From Bacillota bacterium (GTDB lineage Bacteria > Bacillota_B > Desulfitobacteriia > Desulfitobacteriales > Desulfitobacteriaceae), in contig JAJYAS010000246.1 of NCBI GenBank assembly GCA_021779415.1, positions 1-5,933 on the forward strand: a stretch of DNA of 5,933 bases, in the 5' to 3' direction. The translations under genes were made by a program, and so were the position numbers. Below are positions 1 to 5,933 of the stretch, piece by piece. Under the pieces are notes generated by a model. The model saw only the letters and a program-made list of their open reading frames with translations. It did no database searches and had not been told where the DNA came from. Each line of letters starts with the position of its first letter. Position 1 is the stretch's first letter.

Positions 1-516
1 CAGCTGGATATTATGGTTAATAATGCAGGGGTAGTATGGGGAGAACCAGCGGTTGATCATCAATTAAAAGGCTGGAATAAGGTGATGGGCACTAATCTAG
101 ACGGTAGTTTCTTCTGTTGTCAGGAAGCTGGTAAGGTGATGATCAAACAAAAGTATGGGAAAATCATCAACCTTTCTTCAGTCTGTGGGTTTGTAGGTGC
201 TGAGGCGGAAGCAACGGATGCAATTGCTTACATGGCTAGTAAAGGTGCGATCAATATTATGACGAAGGACCTCGCCGCGAAGTGGGCCCGTTATAACATT
301 ACCGTTAATGCCATTGCCCCAGGGTATTTCCCAACGGAAATGACGGAGGAGACTAGGAACAGCGAGATGGGTACTATTGTGCTCAAGCATATCCCCATGC
401 GCCGTTACGGTGGAGATGAAGAGCTTAAGGGGGCAGTCGTATACCTGGCATCGGATGCTTCTAGTTATTGCACTGGGCAGATACTGGCCATTGACGGTGG
501 CTATCTTACCATTTAG
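1..516 (+). CDS. Short-chain dehydrogenase/reductase (SDR), 5'-truncated by window edge
   Basis: C-terminal part of an NAD(P)-dependent oxidoreductase of the classical SDR family. The reading frame is open from base 1 (QLDIMVNNAG), so the ATG at 13 is internal and the true start, with the TGxxxGxG cofactor loop, lies outside the window. Visible hallmarks are NNAG (19-30), the catalytic Ser in LSS (175-180), the catalytic Tyr (229-231) and Lys (241-243) in YMASK, the substrate-loop sequence NAIAPGYFPTEM, and the C-terminal CTGQILAIDGGY typical of the family. The Ser-to-Tyr distance is about four residues longer than in FabG, with DAIAY before the motif, which resembles SDRs annotated as gluconate 5-dehydrogenase or 3-oxoacyl-ACP reductase-like. 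The substrate cannot be read from sequence. It ends 74 bases before the acyl-CoA dehydrogenase, so a 3-hydroxyacyl or related hydroxy/keto substrate in the same pathway is plausible but inferred. Confidence 0.93.
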   Translation, partial: QLDIMVNNAGVVWGEPAVDHQLKGWNKVMGTNLDGSFFCCQEAGKVMIKQKYGKIINLSSVCGFVGAEAEATDAIAYMASKGAINIMTKDLAAKWARYNITVNAIAPGYFPTEMTEETRNSEMGTIVLKHIPMRRYGGDEELKGAVVYLASDASSYCTGQILAIDGGYLTI

Positions 517-521
517 AGATC

Positions 522-544
522 TAGAATTAATCAAAATCATTCTA
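522..544. promoter_or_regulatory. Inverted repeat between SDR and acyl-CoA dehydrogenase genes (candidate operator)
   Basis: TAGAAT (522-527) and ATTCTA (539-544) are perfect inverted copies separated by 11 bases, and two further symmetric positions match inside the spacer, giving 8 of 11 matched positions per half. The inner halves GAATTA and TCATTC recall the half-sites of Bacillus FadR operators (TGAATGA/TCATTCA), but the spacing is 7 bases here instead of 4, so identity with that site is not supported. It lies 47 bases upstream of the acyl-CoA dehydrogenase start. It could bind a regulator, form a weak AT-rich hairpin, or be chance. Confidence 0.25.
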
Positions 545-571
545 ATGTGATGGGGAAACACCCCTAATTTT

Positions 572-582
572 AGAGAGGTAGG
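572..582 (+). promoter_or_regulatory. Ribosome binding site for the GTG-started acyl-CoA dehydrogenase
   Basis: The purine-rich stretch AGAGAGGTAGG ends 8 bases before the GTG at 591. An in-frame TAG at 579-581 prevents any start further upstream, and the next in-frame ATG is about 50 codons inside the protein, so the GTG start is effectively forced. Confidence 0.7.
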
Positions 583-590
583 TTTTTACC

Positions 591-2417
591 GTGTCTTCAA
601 GTTATGCATACAAAACGAGAGACCTAAAATTCATACTGAAAGAATGGCTTCCCATAAATGAGGTACTAGCCTTTGATCAACATAAGGATTTTTACAGCGC
701 GGACGACATTGACCCGATTATCGATTCGATCGATAAAGTTGCACGAGAAATAATGGCTCCGACAGCGGATGACGGCGAAAAAACGCCGGTCTACTTTGAA
801 AATGGAAAGGTCTACCTTCCGGAGTCGTTTAAAACGCTGTTCAAATATATCAATAAGAATGGCTGGGGTACAAGTAATGTGAGTAATGAGGGGGGAAGTC
901 TTCCGTTCGTTATTCAGTGTGCAATCAACGAATTTATGACGGGTGTCAACCCGGCTTTTATGCCCTATGTCGCCCTGACCTCCGGGGCAGCAGGCCTCAT
1001 CCAGTCCTTCGGTCAAGAGCAGGACAAAGAAATGTTTCTGCCCAAGATGTTCGACGGCACCTGGTCAGGAACCATGTGTCTAACCGAACCATCCGCTGGT
1101 TCCGATGTGGGTGACATCCTTTCTAAGGCCTATCCCACGGATAATCCGCGCATCTATAAGATTAAGGGCAGTAAGATATTTATTACGGGCGGGGACGGAG
1201 ACCACGTGGAAAACGTGATTCACCTCTACCTCGCTCGTATCGACGGGGCGGCCAATGGAACTAGAGGCATATCCTTGTTTATTGTCCCCAAGTTCTGGGT
1301 TAACGAAGATGGCAGCCTAGAACCTAACGATGTGGAGACAACTGGGGTCGAGCACAAGATGGGACTTAAAGGGTCAGCAACTGTGGCTCTGGCGTGTGGT
1401 GACAACAATGGCTGCCGCGGATTGCTCCTAGGTACTTACGACACCGAGACTGGGACAGGCCAGGGAATTGCCCAGATGTTCCAGATGATGAATGAGGAGA
1501 GATTGTTGACGGGTTCGGCTGCTTTAGGAGTGGCCTCGAATGCGTACTGGAACACTGCGGCATACTGCAAAGAACGTATCCAGGGTCGTCTCATGAGCAA
1601 TCCTAAAGCAGGAAGAACTCAGATCATCCACCACGAGGACGTAAAACGGATGCTGTTGCTGAACAAGGCAACTCTGGAAGCCTGCCGGGCGATTATTAAT
1701 AAAGCAGCCTACTACATTGAAGTGAGCCACTTGGAAACAGATCCTGAGCGCAAGAAAGCAGCCGCAGGTATGGCTGAGTGTTTGACCCCGCTCGCTAAGG
1801 CCTACCCGAGTGACGAAGCCTGGAACTGCATTTGCGAATCCATTCAGGCCCATGGCGGATACGGTTTCTGCGAAGAATATCCCGTAGCCCAGGCTGCACG
1901 TGACGTGAAGATTTATTCCATTTGGGAGGGTACCAACTTCATTCAGTCCCTAGATCTACTGGGTCGTAAGTGGACGATGGGCAAGGGAGCCGTCTTCGTA
2001 GCGTTTCTAAAGGGCATTGAGGACTTTATAACTGAGAACAAGGATGTAGTTGGGTTTGAGAAGGAATTTGCAAATCTAGAGAAGGCTTTGGTTTCGTACA
2101 AGGCAATTATGGCAGCCATGGCAAAGTACATGGCAGATGGAAAACCTGGCATGATGCCAACCTACTCTCGTCGTATCCTGACGGCTACGGCCCAGCTATA
2201 CGGCGGAATGTGCCTTCTAGATCAGGCCTTGATAGCGAAGAAAAAGATCGAAGAACTGGGCAAGGAACATTATGAGTACAACTTCTATAATGGAAAGTTA
2301 CTGTCCACTCGATATTACCTGAGAAACGTAGTTCCCAATGTCTGGTCGGTCATGGATATTGTACTGGATGGCGATACTTCCGTAATGGAGTCAATCACAG
2401 ACACCTTTGATTATTAA
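591..2417 (+). CDS. Acyl-CoA dehydrogenase, long (about 600 aa) form with extra C-terminal domain
   Basis: FAD-dependent enzyme expected to oxidise an acyl-CoA to the 2-enoyl-CoA in the cytoplasm, passing electrons to an electron-transfer flavoprotein. At 608 aa it is much longer than butyryl-CoA dehydrogenase (about 380 aa). It fits the subfamily with a short extra N-terminal segment (about residues 3-40), the usual alpha and beta domains, the C-terminal helical domain (about 285-460), and an additional C-terminal domain (about 470-600) as in DmdC- and FadE5-like proteins. Visible motifs are [11 protein letters not shown] (162-172), [10 protein letters not shown] (192-201), MNEERLLTG starting at 299, and [17 protein letters not shown], where Glu446 aligns with the catalytic base of the family. 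The start is GTG, with a purine-rich ribosome binding site and an in-frame stop just upstream. The gene ends in tandem TAA codons (2415-2420), 23 bases before the CoA-transferase reading frame. Chain length or branching of the substrate cannot be deduced; the subfamily includes enzymes for methylthiopropanoyl-CoA and fatty acyl-CoAs. Confidence 0.95.
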   Translation: MSSSYAYKTRDLKFILKEWLPINEVLAFDQHKDFYSADDIDPIIDSIDKVAREIMAPTADDGEKTPVYFENGKVYLPESFKTLFKYINKNGWGTSNVSNEGGSLPFVIQCAINEFMTGVNPAFMPYVALTSGAAGLIQSFGQEQDKEMFLPKMFDGTWSGTMCLTEPSAGSDVGDILSKAYPTDNPRIYKIKGSKIFITGGDGDHVENVIHLYLARIDGAANGTRGISLFIVPKFWVNEDGSLEPNDVETTGVEHKMGLKGSATVALACGDNNGCRGLLLGTYDTETGTGQGIAQMFQMMNEERLLTGSAALGVASNAYWNTAAYCKERIQGRLMSNPKAGRTQIIHHEDVKRMLLLNKATLEACRAIINKAAYYIEVSHLETDPERKKAAAGMAECLTPLAKAYPSDEAWNCICESIQAHGGYGFCEEYPVAQAARDVKIYSIWEGTNFIQSLDLLGRKWTMGKGAVFVAFLKGIEDFITENKDVVGFEKEFANLEKALVSYKAIMAAMAKYMADGKPGMMPTYSRRILTATAQLYGGMCLLDQALIAKKKIEELGKEHYEYNFYNGKLLSTRYYLRNVVPNVWSVMDIVLDGDTSVMESITDTFDY

Positions 2418-2426
2418 TAAATGCGC

Positions 2427-2436
2427 AAGGGAAGGG
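2427..2436 (+). promoter_or_regulatory. Ribosome binding site of the CoA-transferase gene, with three candidate starts
   Basis: AAGGGAAGGG is the only Shine-Dalgarno-like stretch in the 23-base gap. It ends 4 bases before TTG 2441, 7 before ATG 2444 and 16 before ATG 2453. Spacing and codon preference favour ATG 2444. The site sits between AATAAA (2416-2421) and TTTATT (2437-2442), which could pair as a weak AT stem around it. Confidence 0.6.
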
Positions 2437-2443
2437 TTTATTG

Positions 2444-3787
2444 ATGGATTTTATGACTGAATACCAAAGAAAGCTGGTTTCCCCGGAGGATGCGGTCAAG
2501 GTAGTTAAATCTGGAGACAAGGTGGCCTACGGACACTTTGCGATGGCCCCTACTTTCTTAGACTCCTATTTGGCTAAAAGGAAAGACGAACTCAAGTCAG
2601 TTAAAGTGTATAGTGTCGTTTACCCTGGACTGGCGCAGGTGGCTGTCTGCGACCCTACGCGAGAGCACTTCATATACAACAGCTGGCATTTCAGTGGTGG
2701 AGACCGGATGCTCCATGATAAGAACCTGTGCAACTTTGTTCCTATGCTCTACCACGAAGGCCCTGAGATTCTTAGGCGTTATTGCGAAACGGATGTGTTC
2801 ATGTTTAAGGTGGCGCCGATAGACAGCAATGGGTACTTTAACTTCAGCACCTCCAATTCGGATACGTATGCCTATGCAAAAACAGCTAAGAAAATCATTG
2901 TCGAAGTATGCGATAAGGCTCCCTATTGTCTAGGGGGAAACCTTGAAGCAATCCACATTTCAGAAGTTGACATGATCGTGGAGACGGACAACCAGCAGTT
3001 GATCCAAGTACCCGCCGCTACTCCCAACGACGTCGATAAAGCCGTTGCCAGCCATATTATGCAAATGATTGAAGACGGATCGGTTCTCCAGCTAGGTATT
3101 GGCGGTATGCCCAGCGCTGTAGGGATGATGATCGCCCAATCTGATCTAAAGGACCTGGGAGCCCACACTGAGATATTAGTTGATGCCTACGTTGATATGT
3201 ATGAGGCGGGAGTCATGACGGGTAAACGAAAAGTGTTTGACACCGGTAGAATGGCCTACACTTTCGCACTGGGCACACAGAAGCTGTACGACTTCTTGCA
3301 CATGAATAGGGCGGCGGCCAGTTACCCGGTGGATTATACCAACAGTCCCTCTATTGCCGCCCAGCACGATAAGCTAATCTCCATCAACAACGCCATTGAG
3401 ATTGACCTGTTTGGGCAGGTCTGTTCAGAGTCATCCGGGACCCGACAAATCACTGGAACCGGCGGTCAGTTCGACTTTATCTTCTCCTCTTTCAAGTCAA
3501 GAGGCGGCAAGGGAATCGTCTGTCTGTCCTCGCTAAAGGAAGGCAAAGGAGAAAAGAAGTCCCGCATCGTGCCAACCTTAACCCCTGGTGGGATCGTCAC
3601 CGTTCCCCGTGCAGTGACCAACTACGTAGTAACAGAATACGGCGCGGTGGATCTCAAGGGCAAGTCCACCTGGGAGCGTGCCGAGTTGCTTATCAGTATA
3701 GCTGACCCAGATATGCGGGATGAATTAATTAAAGAAGCTGAAAATATGAAAATCTGGGTAAATACTAACAAGTTATCGTCAATGTAA
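2444..3787 (+). CDS. Acyl-CoA:carboxylate CoA-transferase (acetyl-CoA hydrolase/transferase family; butyryl/4-hydroxybutyrate type)
   Basis: Cytoplasmic CoA-transferase that exchanges CoA between an acyl-CoA such as acetyl-CoA and a free carboxylate through a covalent glutamyl-CoA intermediate. The protein has 447 residues from ATG 2444, or 448 from TTG 2441, close to the 430-450 of the Cat2/AbfT/butyryl-CoA:acetate group. Counting from TTG 2441, it shows [12 protein letters not shown] (about 216-227, CoA-binding glycine loop), [18 protein letters not shown] with Glu244 at the position of the catalytic glutamate (Glu238 in the Clostridium aminobutyricum 4-hydroxybutyrate CoA-transferase, recalled from memory), [15 protein letters not shown] (about 332-346), and [14 protein letters not shown] near the C-terminus. 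The IFSS after GGQFDF differs from the VRGA common in butyrate-producer enzymes. It directly follows the acyl-CoA dehydrogenase and probably shares its transcript. In this context it likely activates the acid degraded by the cluster, or releases an acid if the pathway runs fermentatively. Exact substrates are not readable. Confidence 0.93.
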   Translation: MDFMTEYQRKLVSPEDAVKVVKSGDKVAYGHFAMAPTFLDSYLAKRKDELKSVKVYSVVYPGLAQVAVCDPTREHFIYNSWHFSGGDRMLHDKNLCNFVPMLYHEGPEILRRYCETDVFMFKVAPIDSNGYFNFSTSNSDTYAYAKTAKKIIVEVCDKAPYCLGGNLEAIHISEVDMIVETDNQQLIQVPAATPNDVDKAVASHIMQMIEDGSVLQLGIGGMPSAVGMMIAQSDLKDLGAHTEILVDAYVDMYEAGVMTGKRKVFDTGRMAYTFALGTQKLYDFLHMNRAAASYPVDYTNSPSIAAQHDKLISINNAIEIDLFGQVCSESSGTRQITGTGGQFDFIFSSFKSRGGKGIVCLSSLKEGKGEKKSRIVPTLTPGGIVTVPRAVTNYVVTEYGAVDLKGKSTWERAELLISIADPDMRDELIKEAENMKIWVNTNKLSSM

Positions 3788-3825
3788 CCATAATTTTTGC
3801 TTAATTTGTAGTATAAAGATTTGTA

Positions 3826-3831
3826 TATGAT
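3826..3831 (+). promoter_or_regulatory. Weak candidate -10 element upstream of the membrane-protein gene
   Basis: TATGAT lies in an AT-rich stretch (3788-3832) after the CoA-transferase stop. No good -35 hexamer occurs at 16-18 bases upstream (the best nearby is TTAATT with a 19-base spacer), so this is only a possible internal promoter. Its position just before the GTTTC repeats makes it slightly more interesting than a random match. Confidence 0.2.
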
Positions 3832-3832
3832 T

Positions 3833-3853
3833 GTTTCCAGGAAACCTTGTTTC
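3833..3853. repeat. Overlapping inverted repeats GTTTC / GAAAC / GTTTC (candidate operator or leader hairpin)
   Basis: GTTTCC-A-GGAAAC (3833-3845) is a perfect 13-base palindrome. Its right arm GAAAC (3841-3845) is again inverted by GTTTC (3849-3853) after a 3-base gap. The middle arm can therefore pair with either side but not both. It sits in the gap after the CoA-transferase, about 54 bases before the likely start of the membrane-protein gene. It is not followed by a T-run, so it is not a canonical terminator. An operator or an mRNA structure is possible. Confidence 0.35.
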
Positions 3854-3890
3854 GATTGCTTCAGCGAATGCTAAGAGGCTAATAAATGTC

Positions 3891-3897
3891 GAGGAGG
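3891..3897 (+). promoter_or_regulatory. Ribosome binding site deciding the start of the membrane-protein gene
   Basis: GAGGAGG is the strongest Shine-Dalgarno match nearby and ends 9 bases before ATG 3907. ATG 3898 directly abuts it and is too close. ATG 3886 lies upstream of it but has its own weaker AAGAGG (3873-3878) 7 bases ahead, so that earlier start cannot be excluded. Confidence 0.6.
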
Positions 3898-3906
3898 ATG
3901 AATAAA

Positions 3907-4425
3907 ATGGGGACCATATTAACAAAACAAAAATTTGTTACGGGGATTTTATTACTGGCAATTATCGTGGTATTGGAATGGGCTTTACATCATCTTAAGT
4001 TGCCTACCTGGCCAGTCTTTATGATAATGGTTTTTGTCTTTATGTCACATCAGGATAACAAGGAGATTCCGAAAATACTAGTGGGTGGAGCGTTTGGAAT
4101 TTACAACTTTGTCATCCTAAAAGCATGGATGGGATTGACGGCTGCCTCTTTCGGAGCTTGGGAATCCAGTATAGCCTATGTTTGTATCTTCGTTTTCTGT
4201 ATTGTCTTATTTATGGATGCTCTTCCCATTGTATTTAACAATTATGCTTTTATGTATTTCCTTGTAACAGCGCTGGCTGCATCACTTCCTAACCCGAATA
4301 TTATGCTGTGGGTAGGATGCGAATTAATTGGAGGAGCAGTCGTCGTTATCTTACTTACGGGTCTCACAAAAGCTATTGCGGCAATTATGGGGGCTCCTGC
4401 AGTGAGCCATGATACTAACGCATAG
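3907..4425 (+). CDS. Small polytopic membrane protein of unknown function (possibly DUF1097-like)
   Basis: A 172-residue hydrophobic protein from ATG 3907 (179 residues from ATG 3886), chosen for the GAGGAGG 9 bases upstream. Numbering from 3907, I see about six membrane-spanning stretches: 10-30, 34-46, 57-74, 88-110, 113-127 and 132-153. A short polar loop HQDNKEIPK (48-56) follows the second and a hydrophilic tail (163-172) closes the protein. Acidic residues Glu24, Asp104 and Glu139 lie within or at the edge of hydrophobic segments. The LPTWPVF start of segment 2 and the polar loop followed by KILVGGAFG recall the DUF1097/YcdZ family, but this is an impression from memory and is unconfirmed. 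There is no signal peptide separate from the first membrane segment, and no transporter signature I can name. It sits between CoA-transferase and 3-hydroxyacyl-CoA dehydrogenase genes on the same strand, so a role in uptake or export of the acid substrate is an attractive but untested inference. Confidence 0.85.
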   Translation: MGTILTKQKFVTGILLLAIIVVLEWALHHLKLPTWPVFMIMVFVFMSHQDNKEIPKILVGGAFGIYNFVILKAWMGLTAASFGAWESSIAYVCIFVFCIVLFMDALPIVFNNYAFMYFLVTALAASLPNPNIMLWVGCELIGGAVVVILLTGLTKAIAAIMGAPAVSHDTNA

Positions 4426-4591
4426 AATTGTCGTTAGATTCCGAAAATTTTCTGTCTTTGGGTAATCTTCATGAGGACTTCTCTCAATAACTGTCCCAGC
4501 TCGAACTGCAGTCAGGTTGGGAGTAGATACGAGAAAGGTTGTTATTAGCAAGACCTTGGGCATCCAAATAGTTGGTATAGGAGTAATAATC

Positions 4592-4600
4592 TGAGGAGGT
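4592..4600 (+). promoter_or_regulatory. Strong ribosome binding site for the TTG-started 3-hydroxyacyl-CoA dehydrogenase
   Basis: TGAGGAGGT is a near-perfect anti-16S match ending 7 bases before TTG 4608. The first internal ATG falls inside the GxGxxG motif, so it cannot be the start. The TTG start is therefore well supported. Confidence 0.85.
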
Positions 4601-4607
4601 ATTAGAA

Positions 4608-5474
4608 TTGAACGTTGAAGATATCAAAAAGATTTGTGTCATTGGGTCTGGCAATATGGGGCATCAGATTGCCGTGTGTGGTGCCTTGGCCGGGTATAAA
4701 GTATCCTGTACGGATATCAGCCAAGATATGCTGAACAAGGCAGAAGCCTTTGCAAACAGCTATTTGCCGGAACGCGTAGTCAAAGGGAAGTTAAGCAAAG
4801 AACAAGCAGACCTGGCCTTAGGAAATTTGAGTTTTACCCAGAATTTAGAAGAGGCAGCCCGAGATGCTGATTATGTGATCGAGGCCGCAGTTGAGAAAAT
4901 AGACATTAAGCGTAAGCTCTTTGCAGACTTGGACAGGATCACTCCTTCCCATGCGATTTTAGCTACCAATAGTTCGTTTATTGTCAGTTCGCAAGTAGCG
5001 GACGCCACAAAGCGACCAGATAAGGTTTGTAACTTGCACTTCTTTAATCCGGCCCTTGTCATGAAACTCGTAGAGGTTGTACAGGGAGCGCATACTTCTA
5101 TAGAAACCGCCCAAGTTACGATGGACCTGGCCGCCAAACTTGGTAAAACTGGTATCTTGCTTAAGAAAGAAATCTATGGTTTCCTTGTCAATCGGATACT
5201 TGCAGCGTTAAATAGTGAGGCCTTGTATCTCGCCGATATGGGTATCGCGTCCCCCGAAGAGATTGATCTAGCGGTAACCAATGCGTTAGGTCACCCTATG
5301 GGACCCTTTCGTCTAATGGATTTCACTGGAATAGATCTTGCGTACTACATTGGGATGGAACGCTACCAAAATACGGGAGAGGTTACAGACAAGCCTTCGC
5401 CGTTACTCGTCGAGAAATTTACTAAGGGAGAATATGGTGTTAAGGCGAAAAAGGGTTTCTATGTATATAAATAA
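4608..5474 (+). CDS. 3-hydroxyacyl-CoA (3-hydroxybutyryl-CoA type) dehydrogenase
   Basis: Cytoplasmic NAD-dependent oxidation of a 3-hydroxyacyl-CoA to the 3-ketoacyl-CoA (reversible in butyrate formation). The 288 residues match single-domain Hbd/PaaH-type enzymes, without the fused hydratase of FadB. The N-terminal Rossmann domain shows GSGNMG (13-18) and Asp36 at the end of the second strand, which favours NAD over NADP. Catalytic positions aligned with human HADH are Ser123 (in ATNSSF), His144 and Glu156 (in LHFFNPALVMKLVEVV), and Asn195 (in GFLVNR). The C-terminal domain carries LGHPMGPFRLMDFTGIDL and ends in KAKKGFYVYK, as expected for a complete protein. Phe124 replaces the second Ser of the usual SS pair, and Tyr190 stands where Pro is common before GFxVNR; both are mild variations. 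Start TTG is set by a strong ribosome binding site. The gene lies 45 bases before the thiolase, which would act on its product. Confidence 0.95.
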   Translation: MNVEDIKKICVIGSGNMGHQIAVCGALAGYKVSCTDISQDMLNKAEAFANSYLPERVVKGKLSKEQADLALGNLSFTQNLEEAARDADYVIEAAVEKIDIKRKLFADLDRITPSHAILATNSSFIVSSQVADATKRPDKVCNLHFFNPALVMKLVEVVQGAHTSIETAQVTMDLAAKLGKTGILLKKEIYGFLVNRILAALNSEALYLADMGIASPEEIDLAVTNALGHPMGPFRLMDFTGIDLAYYIGMERYQNTGEVTDKPSPLLVEKFTKGEYGVKAKKGFYVYK

Positions 5475-5506
5475 AGAGACATCAAATTAGGGAAATAAAT
5501 ATTTTT

Positions 5507-5511
5507 GGAGG
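5507..5511 (+). promoter_or_regulatory. Ribosome binding site of the thiolase gene
   Basis: GGAGG ends 8 bases before ATG 5520, which opens the thiolase frame (MNEAVIVSAVRAAVGR). This fixes the start of a gene whose frame stays open to the window edge. Confidence 0.8.
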
Positions 5512-5519
5512 CTAACATA

Positions 5520-5933
5520 ATGAATGAAGCAGTTATCGTATCAGCCGTTCGTGCAGCCGTTGGACGCGCAGGCGGCACACTTGGCCGGGTGGCACCTCAT
5601 TACTATGGCGCTGAGGTTATAAAAGAAGCGATCAAACGAATTGGTCTTGATCCACTTGAGATTGAAGATGTGATCTTTGGTAATTGTATGAATGCCGGTG
5701 GAAATATTGCCCGTTTATGTGCTTTGCAAGCAGGCTTGCCTATGGAGATACCTGGCGTTACATTAGATCGGCAGTGTGGCTCAGGTTTGAATGCAGTAAA
5801 TCTTGCCGCCCAAGCAGTGATGGCAGGTATGGGAGACGTATTTGTTGCTGGAGGTGTGGAAAGCTGTTCCCTTCAACCGTATGTGATGGAGCATATGGAT
5901 TTTTTTAGCAGGACTCAACCCCAATTTCGTTCA
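5520..5933 (+). CDS. Thiolase (acetyl-CoA C-acyltransferase/acetyltransferase), 3'-truncated by window edge
   Basis: N-terminal 138 residues of a thiolase, which cleaves 3-ketoacyl-CoA with CoA to give acetyl-CoA, or condenses two acetyl-CoA in the reverse direction. The frame starts at ATG 5520 with MNEAVIVSAVRAAVGRAGG, the usual thiolase beginning, and is open to the last base. Seen in the sequence are FGNCMNAGGNIARLCAL (about 53-69), VTLDRQCGSGLNAV with the acyl-accepting nucleophile Cys86, and FVAGGVESCS (about 108-117). The second cysteine and the histidine motifs are expected beyond the window, since full-length thiolases are about 390 aa. Whether it is a degradative or biosynthetic thiolase cannot be decided from this part. 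The 45-base spacing from the 3-hydroxyacyl-CoA dehydrogenase and lack of a terminator point to one transcript. Confidence 0.94.
   Translation, partial: MNEAVIVSAVRAAVGRAGGTLGRVAPHYYGAEVIKEAIKRIGLDPLEIEDVIFGNCMNAGGNIARLCALQAGLPMEIPGVTLDRQCGSGLNAVNLAAQAVMAGMGDVFVAGGVESCSLQPYVMEHMDFFSRTQPQFRS

Noticed and set aside
491..519. TTGACG with a 17-base spacer to TAGAGA as a promoter for the acyl-CoA dehydrogenase
   Set aside because: TTGACG is part of the codons for the conserved IDGG end of the SDR, and the -10 candidate matches the consensus at only three of six positions.
552..564. GGGG-AAACA-CCCC hairpin after the SDR gene as a rho-independent terminator
   Set aside because: The stem is only four pairs with T-T flanks and is followed by TAATTTTAG, not a T-run. 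It sits directly before the ribosome binding site of the next gene.
4494..4522. Hairpin in the 182-base spacer as a terminator for the membrane-protein gene
   Set aside because: The loop is 15 bases and the sequence after the stem is GTAGATAC with no T-run, so intrinsic termination is not supported.
4351..4563. 70-codon reading frame on the - strand across the spacer before the 3-hydroxyacyl-CoA dehydrogenase
   Set aside because: There is no ribosome binding site ahead of its ATG, it overlaps the 3' end of the membrane-protein gene antisense, and the product has no recognisable motif.
5684..5908. 74-codon + strand reading frame near the right edge
   Set aside because: It is an out-of-frame shadow of the thiolase gene, whose own frame carries the DRQCGSG active-site motif.

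Overview
The window reads as part of a catabolic acyl-CoA (beta-oxidation or short-chain fatty acid) gene cluster from a low-to-medium GC Gram-positive bacterium. A Clostridia-class organism of the Peptococcaceae/Desulfitobacteriaceae sort is my best guess. It rests on strong AGGAGG-type ribosome binding sites, GTG and TTG start codons, tight same-strand packing, and a classical butyryl/4-hydroxybutyrate-type CoA-transferase beside acyl-CoA dehydrogenase, 3-hydroxyacyl-CoA dehydrogenase and thiolase genes. The taxonomic guess is inference; no rRNA or other marker is present.

Layout, all on the + strand: (1) 1-516, the C-terminal part of a short-chain dehydrogenase/reductase cut by the window edge; (2) 591-2417, a long (608 aa) acyl-CoA dehydrogenase; (3) about 2444-3787, an acetyl-CoA hydrolase/transferase-family CoA-transferase; (4) about 3907-4425, a small polytopic membrane protein of unknown function, possibly DUF1097-like; (5) 4608-5474, a single-domain 3-hydroxyacyl-CoA dehydrogenase; (6) 5520-5933, the N-terminal 138 residues of a thiolase cut by the right edge. 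No stretch over 300 bases lacks a gene. The largest gaps are about 119 bases before gene 4 and 182 bases before gene 5. No convincing rho-independent terminator lies between the genes, so co-transcription is plausible. An internal promoter before gene 4 is possible but weakly supported.

Inferred joint role: the CoA-transferase would activate a carboxylic acid using acetyl-CoA or another acyl-CoA as donor (or release an acid in the reverse direction). The long acyl-CoA dehydrogenase would make a 2-enoyl-CoA. The 3-hydroxyacyl-CoA dehydrogenase would oxidise the hydrated product and the thiolase would cleave the 3-ketoacyl-CoA. An enoyl-CoA hydratase and the electron-transfer flavoprotein needed to complete this route are not in the window. 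The points that differ from a textbook butyrate operon are the long-form dehydrogenase in place of the roughly 380-residue butyryl-CoA dehydrogenase, the SDR at the start, and an uncharacterised membrane protein in the middle. I found no mobile element, CRISPR array, tRNA or rRNA, and no clearly novel system. The best leads are the membrane protein and the inverted repeats upstream of genes 2 and 4.
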